A DNA stretch of 64,000 nucleotides from Geminocystis herdmanii PCC 6308 (GCF_000332235.1 NZ_CM001775.1:1828230-1892229), one strand, 5' to 3'. Positions 45,641 to 55,099 are shown, counted from the stretch's first letter. Notes: generated by a model from the sequence alone, not told the origin. Made by a program: numbers and translations.

Positions 45641-45745
45641 TCAATCATTCATTTTCTTCACTCCGCTAAACAACATAAATAAACCGCCTAATATAATAGC
45701 TAAAGCCAGTATTCCTAAAATTAAATCTAATTTATTTGTTTCCAT
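45641..45745 (-). CDS. Putative single-helix small membrane protein, 34 residues
   Basis: An ATG at 45745 opens METNKLDLILGILALAIILG, continuing GLFMLFSGVKKMND before the stop. One ideal membrane helix is flanked by a charged N terminus and a basic C terminus (positive-inside). Its size is in the range of photosystem and cytochrome small subunits, but it matches none that I recall. No strong ribosome-binding site precedes the ATG. It could be an overlooked small gene or chance. Confidence 0.4.
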   Translation of the reverse strand: METNKLDLILGILALAIILGGLFMLFSGVKKMND

Positions 45746-45787
45746 TTGTTTTTTGTTATTTTGCCCTTCAAATTAATAACTCTTTTT

Positions 45788-45822
45788 GTCCACCTGTCCA
45801 CCTGTCCACCTGTCTTCTTGTC
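45788..45822. repeat. CCACCTGTC short tandem repeat
   Basis: Three units of CCACCTGTC plus a diverged CTTCTTGTC, the same unit as the minisatellite at 18441-18633. It lies 8 bp before the menB stop codon. Confidence 0.75.
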
Positions 45823-45829
45823 GAGAAAA

Positions 45830-46663
45830 TTAGGGTAGCCAAGGATATTGACGAAAATTTGGCGATCGCTTCTCTAAAAAAGCCTGTTTTCCTTCTGTAC
45901 CTTCTTCTGTGAGATAATATAGTAAAGTAGCATTTCCTGCTAATTCTTGTAACCCTGCTTGTCCATCACAATCAGCATTGAAAGCGGATTTTAAGCAACG
46001 AATCGCCGTAGGACTTTTTTCGAGGATTTCTTGCGCCCATTTAATGCCTTCAGGTTCTAATTGCTCAATGGGAACAACCGTATTAACTAATCCCATATCT
46101 AAGGCTTCCTGAGCATTGTATTGACGGCACAAAAACCAGATTTCCCTAGCTTTTTTTTGTCCGACGATACGAGCGAGATAACTAGCACCAAAACCACCGT
46201 CAAAACTCCCTACTTTTGGTCCTGTTTGCCCGAAAATGGCGTTATCGGCGGCGATCGAGAGATCACAAATCAAATGCAATACATGACCACCTCCGATGGC
46301 ATATCCGCCCACTAAGGCGATAACTACTTTAGGAATGGTGCGGATTAAGCGTTGTAAATCTAAAACATTTAAACGGGGTACACCATCATTGCCGATATAT
46401 CCTGCTTTACCCCTGACACTTTGATCTCCCCCTGAGCAAAAAGCGTATTTGCCGTCAGTATGAGGACCTGCACCCGTAAGCAAAATGACTCCAATAGTTT
46501 GATCTTCTCTGGCATCACAAAAAGCTGAGTAAAGTTCAAATACAGTTTGTGGTCGAAAAGCGTTACGTTTATGGGGACGATTAATAACTATTTTGGCAAT
46601 ACCATCATATTTAAAATATAAAATATCCTGATATTGTCCAATATTTTCCCAGTTTACACTCAT
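45830..46663 (-). CDS. menB: 1,4-dihydroxy-2-naphthoyl-CoA synthase
   Basis: MenB closes the second ring in phylloquinone (vitamin K1) synthesis, needed for photosystem I. The crotonase fold shows [41 protein letters not shown] and [14 protein letters not shown], all MenB signatures. The length of 277 is normal. It is monocistronic, with no other men genes nearby. Confidence 0.96.
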   Translation of the reverse strand: MSVNWENIGQYQDILYFKYDGIAKIVINRPHKRNAFRPQTVFELYSAFCDAREDQTIGVILLTGAGPHTDGKYAFCSGGDQSVRGKAGYIGNDGVPRLNVLDLQRLIRTIPKVVIALVGGYAIGGGHVLHLICDLSIAADNAIFGQTGPKVGSFDGGFGASYLARIVGQKKAREIWFLCRQYNAQEALDMGLVNTVVPIEQLEPEGIKWAQEILEKSPTAIRCLKSAFNADCDGQAGLQELAGNATLLYYLTEEGTEGKQAFLEKRSPNFRQYPWLP

Positions 46664-46751
46664 TCCAAGTTTATGTGACTAATTTTTTAAGCTCGATCGA
46701 CTATTATACTCTGTAAATCAAATTTTCACTTGAGAAACGACATTACAACAG

Positions 46752-48551
46752 TTAAATGCCGTAAATTTTCATGACTAATAAAGGAACAATAATAGTTAAA
46801 GTAATTGTCAAAGGTAAACCAACACGGGTATAGTCTAAAAATTTATAACCACCGGGAGCGTATATCATTGTATTGGTTTGGTATCCGATCGGAGCTAAAT
46901 AACTATTAGAAGCCGCAAACGTTACCACATACATAAAAGATAAAGCATCTAATCCCATACTTTCAGCAACCTTAACCGCAATGGGTATCATTAAAACCAC
47001 TGCAGCATTATTCGATAAAACCTCCGTTAACATGGAAGTCGAAAAATAGAATAACACGAGAATCCAATAAGGAGAGAAATTTCCAGCTACTCTTAACAAA
47101 TTGTCTGCTAACCATTGATTTGTACCCGAATTATCCATAGCAATACCAAGGGGGATTAATCCTGCTAATAAGAAAATAATATCCCATCGTACCGAGCCAT
47201 AAATTTCCCCCGGTTTAAGACATCCAGTAATTACCATTAAGATAACCCCTGCTAAACTACTGACTAAAATCGGTACAATATCAAAAGCGGAAATTAAAAT
47301 AACTCCCACAATAATCCCTAAAGAAATCCAAACTTTTTCTTGTCTTAAACTTTCCCTATTTTTTTCTTCTAAAACTAATAATTCCCTAGTAGTTTGTAAA
47401 CCAATAAAACTCTCTTTTGGTGCTTGAATTAATAATAAATCTCCAAATTTTAAAGTAACTTTTCCTAGTCTTTCTCTAATTAACTCTTCTCCTCGTCTAA
47501 TAGCTAATACTGTACAATTATACCGTTGACGAAAACGCAAATCTTTTAAAGTTGTACCAATTAAACGAGAATTAGATAGTATTAAAACCTCTGCAATTTT
47601 TTCTGCTTCTTGACTATTTTCTTTCTCCATTTCTGTTGAGTTAAATTTAAAATCTGCTAAAATTTCTACTCCTCTTTCATCTTTAATATTAAGTAAACTA
47701 TTGCGACTTCCTCTGACTAATAAAATATCTCCTAAAGCTAAAACTTTGTCAGCTAAGGGGGGGGGGAAATGCTCATCGTTACGGATTATTTCTAAGACAT
47801 CTAAATCAAATTTTCTCTGAATTTCACTACTGCGTAATGTTTGCCCGATTAAACTGGAGTTAGGGGGAATAATCATTTCACTGACGTATTCTTTTAATTC
47901 GTAATCTTCACTTAAAGACTCTCCTCCTGCTGGTTTTCTGGCAGGTAATAATTTTGGGGCGGCTAAAGAAATATAAACTAAACCAATAAAGAAGACGGGT
48001 AAACCTAAAGCGGTAAATTGAAAGATAGTAAACTCAGGATAGCCTAATTGTACGGCGACACCACTGGCTAAAATGTTGGTAGATGTGCCGATTAGAGTAA
48101 TTAACCCTCCTAATATTGTCATAAAAGACATGGGAATTAAGAGTTTAGAAACGGAGGTTTTTGTTTGTTTACTCCATTGTTCGACGATGGGCAAAAAAAT
48201 CGCTACCACTGCGGTATTATTGATAAAAGCACTAATAGGTCCTACTACCATTCCTAAGGTGAAAATCTGTCGAGAGGGGTTTTTTCCTCCCCACTTAATT
48301 AACCAATCTCTAACTACGTTTAAGATTCCTGTTTTGGTGATACCTGCGCTAAGGATAAACATTGCCATAACGGTAATAGTGGCGGAGTTGCCGAATCCTG
48401 AGATACCTTCATTGGGGGTTACTAATCCTAATAACATTAACACTACTGTAATAGATAAAGCGGTTAAGTCAACGGGCAACCATTCAGCGATGAAGGCGAT
48501 TAAGGCAATGATTAAAACGGTGATGGTGAGAAAGATTGGTGATATATCCAT
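46752..48551 (-). CDS. SLC13/DASS-family anion transporter with two TrkA-C (RCK_C) domains
   Basis: The 599-residue protein has membrane segments on both sides of a soluble middle part (about 200-400). That part holds two TrkA-C domains, seen as SLIGQTLRSSEIQRKFDLDVL and RLIGTTLKDLRFRQRYNCTVL. FINNTAVVAIFLP and SNNAAVVLMIPIAV are the twin SNT-like motifs of divalent-anion/Na+ symporters. Relatives carry sulfate, phosphate or dicarboxylates; the substrate here is not determinable. The RCK_C domains may bind a regulatory ligand. Confidence 0.88.
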   Translation of the reverse strand: MDISPIFLTITVLIIALIAFIAEWLPVDLTALSITVVLMLLGLVTPNEGISGFGNSATITVMAMFILSAGITKTGILNVVRDWLIKWGGKNPSRQIFTLGMVVGPISAFINNTAVVAIFLPIVEQWSKQTKTSVSKLLIPMSFMTILGGLITLIGTSTNILASGVAVQLGYPEFTIFQFTALGLPVFFIGLVYISLAAPKLLPARKPAGGESLSEDYELKEYVSEMIIPPNSSLIGQTLRSSEIQRKFDLDVLEIIRNDEHFPPPLADKVLALGDILLVRGSRNSLLNIKDERGVEILADFKFNSTEMEKENSQEAEKIAEVLILSNSRLIGTTLKDLRFRQRYNCTVLAIRRGEELIRERLGKVTLKFGDLLLIQAPKESFIGLQTTRELLVLEEKNRESLRQEKVWISLGIIVGVILISAFDIVPILVSSLAGVILMVITGCLKPGEIYGSVRWDIIFLLAGLIPLGIAMDNSGTNQWLADNLLRVAGNFSPYWILVLFYFSTSMLTEVLSNNAAVVLMIPIAVKVAESMGLDALSFMYVVTFAASNSYLAPIGYQTNTMIYAPGGYKFLDYTRVGLPLTITLTIIVPLLVMKIYGI

Positions 48552-48639
48552 TTTTAAGAATTAAAAATTAAAAATTAAGAATGAGGAATGAAGAATGGGA
48601 TAGATGTTAATCAATAGACATCTCCATTAATTCTGAAAA

Positions 48640-48662
48640 CAAGGGCTGAAGCCCTTACTACA
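48640..48662. repeat. Palindrome AAGGGCTGAAGCCCTT with TACTACAA tail
   Basis: AAGGGCT-GA-AGCCCTT is a hairpin followed by ACTACAA. Related hairpins are at about 8174-8197 (inverted) and 28464-28488. It is a dispersed family. Confidence 0.6.
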
Positions 48663-48685
48663 AACAAATGAAAAATAAATGTGGA

Positions 48686-48710
48686 AGGGTTGAATATTAT
48701 TCAACCCCTA
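48686..48710. repeat. Palindrome AGGGTTGAAT/ATTCAACCCCTA, copy 3
   Basis: It is the same family as 42409-42437 with a shorter left arm, located between manC and the SLC13 gene. Confidence 0.65.
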
Positions 48711-48803
48711 CAAGGAAATAAAATTTTTTTCTGGCAAAGTCTATGACTTATTCTTAACTTAGGATACAATCTTATCTTATGTTCGATCGAACTGGAGAAA
48801 ATT

Positions 48804-49868
48804 TTAAAGAAAATTTTGACTCTCTTTTTTTTGTTGCAAAAGTTTCAAGGCTTTTTTGATGTCTTGGGTTTTATTTTTGTTAACTACTAGGGTTGCGTTA
48901 CCCTGTCTAACTATCACCACATCTTCTAAGCCTATCGTCATAATAATTTCATCCTCTTGATTGTTATAAATAATCGAGTTATTTGTCTCGAAATTGATAT
49001 GATTGCCGATGACGATGTTATTATCTTCACTGGTTAATAATCTTTCTAAGGCATTCCAATCGCCTAAATCATCCCAATCAAAATCGGCGGGGATGATATG
49101 CGCAAGGGTGGTTTTTTCCATTAAGGCGTAATCAATGCTAATTTTTTCGAGATTGTTATAGGCTTGTTTTCCTTTTTCTTGCAATGGTTGTAAAATTTCG
49201 GGCGCATATTTAGCTAATTCTTTTAATACCACTTGGGTTTTAAAGATAAACATTCCGCTATTCCAACTATATCTACCCGTGGCAATAAATTTTTCGGCAG
49301 TAGTTCGATCGGGCTTTTCGGTAAAACGAGTTACTCTATAAATGGGGGTATTGTCTTTTTCTGTGGCAACTTCTCCTTGCTCAATATAGCCGTAACCCGT
49401 GCTAGGATAATCAGGTTTGATACCTAAAGTCATAATGACTTCGTTTTGGTTCGCAAAATTAACCCCAAGATTGATGATTCTCTCAAATTCTGGTTGATTA
49501 CCAATATAATGATCGGCTGGGAAAAAGCCGATAACGGAGTCTTCTCCATAGTGACTATTAATATATAGACTAGCCCAAGTGATGGCGGGGGCGGTGTCTT
49601 TTCCTTCGGGTTCGACTAAAATATTCTCTATAGGTAATTCTGGTAATTGTTGCTTGACTCCTTCGGCTAATAATTCGGAGGTGATGACGATGATATTTTC
49701 CCAACCTCCTGCTAAGGATAGTAAACGAAGGGCGGTATTTTGTAATAAACTTTTTCCAGTTCGATCGAGACAAAGAAATTGTTTAGGATATTGTAAACGA
49801 CTTAGAGGCCAAAATCTTTCGCCTTTGCCTCCGGCTAAAATCACGGGGATAAATTTTTGAGTAGTCAT
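48804..49868 (-). CDS. manC: Mannose-1-phosphate guanylyltransferase
   Basis: The enzyme makes GDP-mannose from mannose-1-phosphate and GTP for glycans and exopolysaccharide. The nucleotidyltransferase signature is ILAGGKGERFWPLSRLQYPK (11-30), with VEPEGKDTAPA, FFPADHYI and FTEKPDR following. The length of 354 indicates the single-domain form without phosphomannose isomerase. A family C MITE lies 32 bp upstream of its start. Confidence 0.94.
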   Translation of the reverse strand: MTTQKFIPVILAGGKGERFWPLSRLQYPKQFLCLDRTGKSLLQNTALRLLSLAGGWENIIVITSELLAEGVKQQLPELPIENILVEPEGKDTAPAITWASLYINSHYGEDSVIGFFPADHYIGNQPEFERIINLGVNFANQNEVIMTLGIKPDYPSTGYGYIEQGEVATEKDNTPIYRVTRFTEKPDRTTAEKFIATGRYSWNSGMFIFKTQVVLKELAKYAPEILQPLQEKGKQAYNNLEKISIDYALMEKTTLAHIIPADFDWDDLGDWNALERLLTSEDNNIVIGNHINFETNNSIIYNNQEDEIIMTIGLEDVVIVRQGNATLVVNKNKTQDIKKALKLLQQKKESQNFL

Positions 49869-49900
49869 ATCAGGATTAAATTATTCGTAACAAGGGCATT

Positions 49901-50002
49901 AGACTTCTTGCAGAAGTGGAGTAATGAGTAATGAGTAATAAGTTAATAAATTTATATTTTTCACCCTAAAACAGATTTTACTTTTTATTTTGCAAGGGGT
50001 CT
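49901..50002 (-). mobile_element. MITE-like element, family C, copy B
   Basis: In reverse orientation to copy A, the ends are AGACTTCTTGCA (49901) and TGCAAGGGGTCT (to 50002), a 12-bp inverted repeat with two mismatches. ATT flanks both sides, as at copy A. The interior matches copy A in about 90 of 96 positions by eye. It lies in the divergent manC-rpiA spacer. Confidence 0.72.
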
Positions 50003-50069
50003 ATTATTTCCTGTTCATTTTCTACTGTCAACTATCCTCTGTCAACATTAAACCCTACCTGAAAAAGCG

Positions 50070-50153
50070 GCAAACCTTGTACCCGTAGGTGCAAACCTTG
50101 TACCCGTAGGTGCAAACCTTGCACCCGTAGGTGCAAACCTTGCACCCCTACTT
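50070..50153. repeat. 21-bp tandem repeat, four copies
   Basis: The unit, GCAAACCTTG followed by (T/C)ACCCGTAGGT, occurs four times head to tail, the last copy diverged. There are no spacers and no cas genes. It lies in the manC-rpiA spacer. Confidence 0.85.
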
Positions 50154-50176
50154 GAATACTTTGTTTTCTGTGGGCA

Positions 50177-50200
50177 AGGGTTGAATATTATTCAAGCCCT
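50177..50200. repeat. Palindrome AGGGTTGAAT/ATTCAAGCCCT, copy 4
   Basis: It is the same family as 42409-42437, with one arm base changed, and lies about 85 bp before the rpiA start. Confidence 0.6.
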
Positions 50201-50285
50201 ACAAACTTGCCTATTCTTCATTCCCTTGTTAATCGATCGACAATCACAGATAATGGTCAAATATTAATTATCTTAAAATGTAACT

Positions 50286-50990
50286 ATGACTACAGACCCA
50301 GTAATAATAATGAAACAAGAAGTAGGCAAAATCGCTGCTTCTAAGGTACAATCTAATTCGATCGTAGGACTGGGAACAGGTTCAACTACAGCCTACGCCA
50401 TTCAATATATCGGGGAAAGACTAGCTAACGGTGATTTAACTAATATTGTTGGTATTCCGACTTCCTTTCAAGCGGAAGTTTTAGCTAAACAATACGGTAT
50501 TCCTTTAACGACTCTGGATGCGATCGATCATATAGATGTCGCCATTGATGGTGCAGACGAAGTTGATCCTCACAAAAACTTAATCAAAGGGGGAGGCGCT
50601 GCGCATACTAGGGAGAAAGTAGTGGACAGTTTAGCAAAAGAATTTATCGTAGTGGTAGATGGTGGTAAGTTAGTTGATCAGTTAGGCTCAACTTTTTTGT
50701 TACCTGTAGAAGTTATCCCCATGGCGGTTACTCCTGTGATGCGTCAATTAGCGGATTTAGGCGGTAAACCTGAGTTAAGAATGGGTATCAGAAAAGCTGG
50801 TCCAGTGGTGACAGATCAAGGTAATCTAGTTATTGATGTTAAGTTCGATCGCATTGACAACCCTGCGGAGTTAGAAATGAAAATTAATAACCTACCCGGA
50901 GTATTGGAAAATGGTTTATTTGTCGGAGTTGCCGATGTAATTCTTGTCGGAGAAATTATCGATGGAAAACCCTCGGTGAGAGAGTTTTAA
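50286..50990 (+). CDS. rpiA: Ribose-5-phosphate isomerase A
   Basis: RpiA interconverts ribose-5-phosphate and ribulose-5-phosphate in the pentose phosphate pathway and Calvin cycle. The key motifs are [14 protein letters not shown] (about 24-37), [24 protein letters not shown] (about 86-109, with the catalytic Asp, Lys and Glu) and [12 protein letters not shown]. The length of 234 is normal. The start is ATG after AATGTAACT; no ribosome-binding site is obvious. Confidence 0.96.
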   Translation: MTTDPVIIMKQEVGKIAASKVQSNSIVGLGTGSTTAYAIQYIGERLANGDLTNIVGIPTSFQAEVLAKQYGIPLTTLDAIDHIDVAIDGADEVDPHKNLIKGGGAAHTREKVVDSLAKEFIVVVDGGKLVDQLGSTFLLPVEVIPMAVTPVMRQLADLGGKPELRMGIRKAGPVVTDQGNLVIDVKFDRIDNPAELEMKINNLPGVLENGLFVGVADVILVGEIIDGKPSVREF

Positions 50991-51083
50991 CTTAGTTAGG
51001 TGTTGGGTATAGCCCTTTCAATTCTTATAGTAAAAGGCTGAATCTAACACCTAGTATTCACCCAAAAAGCTAGGAGGTAACGC

Positions 51084-52781
51084 CTAATTTTTTGAAAGTT
51101 GTGTGCCAAAAATTAATTGGTAATTATTATTAATAAATTGTGCAAATTTCTCTTGTAGAATAGGTGCTGATTTATCGGTAATAATATGGGTTTTAAATTC
51201 TTGCCCTTCGCTTAAATGTTTCCCGTAAGCTGATTGAAGATAAACTCGGTAATTTTCATCGTTTTGTAAGTGGGTTTGAAAAAAGGCTAAAGCCATAGAA
51301 TTAGTGTAACTTTCTAATAGGTAGGGTGCAGGAAGAGTTAAATTGCCTACGGTATTCACCAAGTCTGTAATACCCGCATCTAACTGGGAAAAGTCCACAT
51401 GGGCTTGACCTTCTTGTAATTGAAAATAAGTATCTGTACTGTTAATATGGGGAAAAGTTCGTGCTTGTTCAAAAACGAAGGGAGTCGCTGGATCGTAGCT
51501 ACCTGCTGCCACAAAAGTGGGTATAGTGACGTTATTTAATCCTTTTGCCCCAAAAATGGCGGCGTTGACGGCATTAACGGTAAAAACGGCTTTAACTCTC
51601 GTATCTCGAAAATCATAGTCTTTTCTGGGTAGATTTAAGGCACGACATTGTAATAATAGGGCATTATTCAAATTGCCAAAGGCTAAATTACAGGCATTTT
51701 CTAGGTTGTCAAAGTCAATTTTTGCTCCTCCTACTGCTAAGGCTGTATAACCGCCAAAGGAATGCCCCCCTACTCCTACATTGTCTAAGTTTAAGTTACC
51801 GCCAAATTGACTGGGATTTAAACGGGTTAATTCGTCTAATAAAAATGTTATATCTAAAGGTCGATCGATAAATTCTTCTAGGATAAATATTTGACGGGAA
51901 AATCCTGCTAGAAAATTCTCGGTTTGTTTTATATCACTACCTATATGCTGAGGCATGGCGACAACATAACCGTAAGAGGCTAAATGTTTGGCGATGGAGG
52001 CAAAATCTTCGGGACGAGAACTTAAACCGTGAGAAAATATAATGACAGGGGTATTTGCGGTTAACTGTTGCGGTTGATATAATTCCACATAAAATCGGCG
52101 ATTTCTTTTTTGATCAAATAGATTTAAGGTGGTGTTAGTAACTGCTTTTGAGCCTTGTTGACGAATGTCTGGTAATTTACTAAAGTCCATGTTACCTGCA
52201 GATTCAGCTTCGATCGAGGCTAAATTAGCTATTTCCGTGGCGAAAAACTCACTACCTTCAATCACTAAATTAACTTGCTCTACATACCTTAAAACTTGAC
52301 GGATATTAAGCTGAACATCAACGGATATATTCTGAATCACATTCATTAAACTTAAACCGTCTTTTTCCATAGCGGCTTTAACTAAAGCTCCCCGAAGAAT
52401 ATATCTACCATTACGCCCTCCCCTTACGTTGATAACTGAACCAAAATAGTTAAGTAATCGTTCCCCTTCATAAGTGTTCAAAATACGAGAAATTAAAGTA
52501 GGATCAACTTGTACGGGAGTAGTTAAGGCTTTGCGGAATAAGGCAGTTTGTTCTTCATCAACCCTAGCCAGATTGAGATAAAAACCTAAATTTTGGTTAA
52601 CTGTACCATCAAGGGCGAATTGTTCTAAAGATTCTACCCGTAAGTTAGCAATAAATGGACTGTAAACAAAGAAAATACTATCAGCAGAATAGACTTTTTT
52701 AATGTCTAATACCCCTAAACTGAGAAGACTTAAAGTTATAGCGGTGAGTTTACGAGAAAAAGATCGATCGAAAAAGCTCAT
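51084..52781 (-). CDS. Exported alpha/beta hydrolase with N-terminal DUF1400 domain
   Basis: The frame is open from 52829, but the ATG at 52781 gives MSFFDRSFSRKLTAITLSLL, a signal-peptide-like start (565 residues). Residues about 30-175 form a DUF1400 domain, a family found mainly in cyanobacteria (VYSPFIANLRVESLEQFA). The hydrolase domain follows, with FSHGLSSRPEDF (oxyanion loop) and the nucleophile in GGHSFGGYTALA. It is likely periplasmic. Related enzymes cleave esters such as PAF-type lipids, but the substrate is unknown. It is convergent with rpiA. Confidence 0.85.
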   Translation of the reverse strand: MSFFDRSFSRKLTAITLSLLSLGVLDIKKVYSADSIFFVYSPFIANLRVESLEQFALDGTVNQNLGFYLNLARVDEEQTALFRKALTTPVQVDPTLISRILNTYEGERLLNYFGSVINVRGGRNGRYILRGALVKAAMEKDGLSLMNVIQNISVDVQLNIRQVLRYVEQVNLVIEGSEFFATEIANLASIEAESAGNMDFSKLPDIRQQGSKAVTNTTLNLFDQKRNRRFYVELYQPQQLTANTPVIIFSHGLSSRPEDFASIAKHLASYGYVVAMPQHIGSDIKQTENFLAGFSRQIFILEEFIDRPLDITFLLDELTRLNPSQFGGNLNLDNVGVGGHSFGGYTALAVGGAKIDFDNLENACNLAFGNLNNALLLQCRALNLPRKDYDFRDTRVKAVFTVNAVNAAIFGAKGLNNVTIPTFVAAGSYDPATPFVFEQARTFPHINSTDTYFQLQEGQAHVDFSQLDAGITDLVNTVGNLTLPAPYLLESYTNSMALAFFQTHLQNDENYRVYLQSAYGKHLSEGQEFKTHIITDKSAPILQEKFAQFINNNYQLIFGTQLSKN

Positions 52782-52930
52782 ACAAAATTTAAAGGATAAT
52801 TTATTATTTATTATCAATGAAAAAAGCAAGATGAAAACATAATTATTGAATAGACGATCGAGCCTTCTTATTACAAAACTTAACCCGATAGAAATAATCT
52901 ATAATTAAAGTCACTCAAAAATAGGAGGAT

Positions 52931-53398
52931 ATGGTAATGGTAGCCCAATTAATCAAAAACCAAACAAATTTGTACGATACTGACTATCATCTTTGGATAT
53001 TAGAAACCGTTAAAAAACTAGAAAATGGTGATTTTAATTCTGTAGATTGGGAAAATTTAATTGAAGAGGTATTAGGTTTGAGTCGAAGTGATAAAAGAAA
53101 ACTGGAAAGTCTGTTAATGAGGTTAATGGAACATCTTTTGAAGTTGGGTTATTGGGAATTAGAAAAAGAAACAAATAAAGGGCATTGGCAAGGAGAAATC
53201 CGTAATTTTCGTAAACTAATCAAAAAAGAATTAAAAGCGAGTCCGAGTCTTAAACGCTATTTACAAGAGATATTTGAAGAATCTTATCAAGATAGTCGAG
53301 AAATTGTCAGCGATAAATCTCAACTACCTCTTAATACCTTTCCCGAAAAGCCCATAGCATCTTTAGAAGAAATTCTCGATGAAAACTGGCTTCCCTAA
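52931..53398 (+). CDS. DUF29 domain-containing protein
   Basis: The 155-residue protein is a DUF29 family member: NLYDTDYHLWILETVKKLE, DWENLIEEVLGLSRSDKRKL and HLLKLGYWELE. The family is expanded in cyanobacteria, with no known biochemical role. A strong AGGAGG (52923-52928) favours the first ATG at 52931, although the second methionine (52937) is possible. The gene ends within a CCCCCAAT tandem repeat. Confidence 0.88.
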   Translation: MVMVAQLIKNQTNLYDTDYHLWILETVKKLENGDFNSVDWENLIEEVLGLSRSDKRKLESLLMRLMEHLLKLGYWELEKETNKGHWQGEIRNFRKLIKKELKASPSLKRYLQEIFEESYQDSREIVSDKSQLPLNTFPEKPIASLEEILDENWLP

Positions 53399-53440
53399 TC
53401 CCCCTAATCCCCCAATCCCCCAATCCCCCAATCCCCCAAT
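53391..53440. repeat. AATCCCCC octamer tandem repeat
   Basis: About five units AATCCCCC/AATCCCCT lie between the convergent DUF29 and aroK stop codons, overlapping the end of the first. Confidence 0.85.
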
Positions 53441-53997
53441 TAATTCATATCGGGATTAAATTCGGGTTTCACATGGTGGGGAATTTCTGTGAATATCTTA
53501 TTAACAATATCCTCTGGAGTATCTCGATCGAACACAGTAATAATAATATCAGCTTGTTGATATAAATACTCTCTCTGTTGTCTCAAATCCGTCAATTTAG
53601 TCACTAAATCTTCTTCTTGTAATAATGGGCGAGTGTTGTCTTCTGCCAGTCTTTCAGTTAAAACATCAATAGGTACATCTAACCAAATCACCATACCATC
53701 CCGTAAATGACTCCAGTTGTCTTGACGAAGAATGATACCTCCCCCCGTAGCGATAACAGTGCGAGTATAAGCAGAAACTTCTTTTAACACATCATTTTCT
53801 AAGGTACGAAAACTAGCCTCCCCTTCCTCCGCAAAAATTTGCGTAATGGTTTTATTACTAAGGGTTTCAATAATGGCATCGGTATCTAAAAAACGATAAT
53901 GTAACTTTTTAGCCAATAATTCACCTACGGTAGTTTTTCCCGAACCCATCATACCAATTAAATAAACATTTAATCCTCTTAAAATATCCATTAACAA
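53440..53997 (-). CDS. aroK: Shikimate kinase
   Basis: AroK phosphorylates shikimate in the chorismate pathway. The P-loop GMMGSGKT is at 15-22, the shikimate-binding D in FLDTDAIIE, and ATGGGIILR and DNTRPLLQ (adenine/lid region) are all present. The length of 185 is normal. The second methionine (MDILRGLN), two codons in, is the more usual start. It is monocistronic. Confidence 0.95.
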   Translation of the reverse strand: MLMDILRGLNVYLIGMMGSGKTTVGELLAKKLHYRFLDTDAIIETLSNKTITQIFAEEGEASFRTLENDVLKEVSAYTRTVIATGGGIILRQDNWSHLRDGMVIWLDVPIDVLTERLAEDNTRPLLQEEDLVTKLTDLRQQREYLYQQADIIITVFDRDTPEDIVNKIFTEIPHHVKPEFNPDMN

Positions 53998-54134
53998 TAA
54001 TTAAACCTCTTGAGAAAATAAAAATAATTTACCACAAAACAAAAATTCTCCCTTATTTGATTAAGAATAAATTTGTTTAATTTTGTCTATACCAAGTCTC
54101 AAAACCTTGATTTTTCATTCTTTAACCTAATACC

Positions 54135-54260
54135 TAAGCTAAAACGCATTTAACTTGCATTTTTTACTAATTTTTAAAATGGCTACAACTCTTAATTATT
54201 GCCTCTTGCCTTTTGCCTTTTGCCTACCGTTATCAGTAAACTTAGATGCGTCCTAGCTTA
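54135..54260 (+). mobile_element. MITE-like element, family B, best copy
   Basis: The left end TAAGCTAAAACGCAT (54135) and the right end ATGCGTCCTAGCTTA (to 54260) are inverted repeats that extend to 22 bp with four mismatches. The interior contains the low-complexity TTGCCTTTTGCC run. No target duplication is apparent. A second full copy is at 20207-20336 and a left-end copy at 5045-5076. It occupies part of the 370-bp aroK-comB spacer. Confidence 0.65.
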
Positions 54261-54262
54261 AC

Positions 54263-54297
54263 ACCTTCTTCCGTCAAAACACTTTTTCAGCAACGTC
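54263..54297. repeat. Dispersed TAACACCTTC(T)TCCGTCAAAA repeat
   Basis: The segment TAACACCTTCTTCCGTCAAA and following ACACTTTTTCA recurs at about 63670-63705 with few changes. It has no dyad and its function is unknown. Confidence 0.5.
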
Positions 54298-54367
54298 TAT
54301 GTTGAAAATGAAAGTTTCTATGATATAATCCCCTAGTCCTAATTAATATATCATTGCCTAATTTACC

Positions 54368-55099
54368 GTGAAAATTTCTGTTTATCATACCCCAGAATCT
54401 ACTCCCGATAATGATATTCCTGATTGTGCCATCGTGATTGATGTATTGAGAGCTACAACAACTATTAATACTGCTTTAAATAATGGTGTAAAATCTGTCA
54501 AGGCTTTTAGTGATGTAGATTTATTATTAGCAGAAAGTAGTCTTTTACCAAGGGATTCCTATTTAACTTTAGGGGAAAGAGGAGGTAAAAAAGTCGATCG
54601 ATGCGATTTTGGTAATTCTCCTTTAGACTGTACTAGGGAAACTGTGGCAAATAAACAATTATTTATTACTACAACTAACGGCACTCGTGCGTTACAAAGA
54701 GTTAAAGAGGCTTCTACTTTAATCACAGGAGCGATTATTAATTATAGTGCCGTGGTGAATTATGTAAAAACAGCACAACCTGAAACTGTTTGGTTACTTG
54801 GTTCGGGATGGGAAGGTGGTTATTCTTTAGAGGATACCGTATGCGCAGGAGCGATCGCATCTGGATTAGTTGATTTAAGTGATACGGAGTCGATTGGTAA
54901 TGATGAAGTAGTAGCTTCGATCGCGCTGTATCATCAATGGAAAGATAATTTATTGGGATTATTTCGTTTATCCAGTCATGGACAAAGATTATTAAAATTA
55001 AATTTAGATGATGATTTAAAATATTGTTCTGAGCCTAATATTATCTCTACTTTTGGCATCCAAACCGAAAAAGGTGTTTTGACTTTACATACTACTTAA
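54368..55099 (+). CDS. comB: 2-phosphosulfolactate phosphatase (ComB family)
   Basis: The 243-residue protein matches Com[21 protein letters not shown] at the N terminus, [26 protein letters not shown] and [20 protein letters not shown]. In methanogens ComB makes 3-sulfolactate for coenzyme M. The family is common in cyanobacteria, where the physiological role is unclear because coenzyme M is not made. The start codon is GTG at 54368; I see no ATG that would serve better. It is monocistronic. Confidence 0.88.
   Translation: MKISVYHTPESTPDNDIPDCAIVIDVLRATTTINTALNNGVKSVKAFSDVDLLLAESSLLPRDSYLTLGERGGKKVDRCDFGNSPLDCTRETVANKQLFITTTNGTRALQRVKEASTLITGAIINYSAVVNYVKTAQPETVWLLGSGWEGGYSLEDTVCAGAIASGLVDLSDTESIGNDEVVASIALYHQWKDNLLGLFRLSSHGQRLLKLNLDDDLKYCSEPNIISTFGIQTEKGVLTLHTT

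Noticed and set aside
45480-45776. Open frame of 98 codons on the plus strand
   Set aside because: It overlaps the 3' end of the cysteine-rich gene and lies opposite the small membrane frame; its content is AT-driven hydrophobic sequence.
50070-50153. Possible CRISPR array or iteron origin
   Set aside because: Four contiguous 21-bp copies have no unique spacers and no replication initiator gene nearby.
51060-51095. Intrinsic terminator after rpiA
   Set aside because: The TAGG/CCTA stem is only 4 bp before the T-run and overlaps the convergent hydrolase stop; too weak to call.
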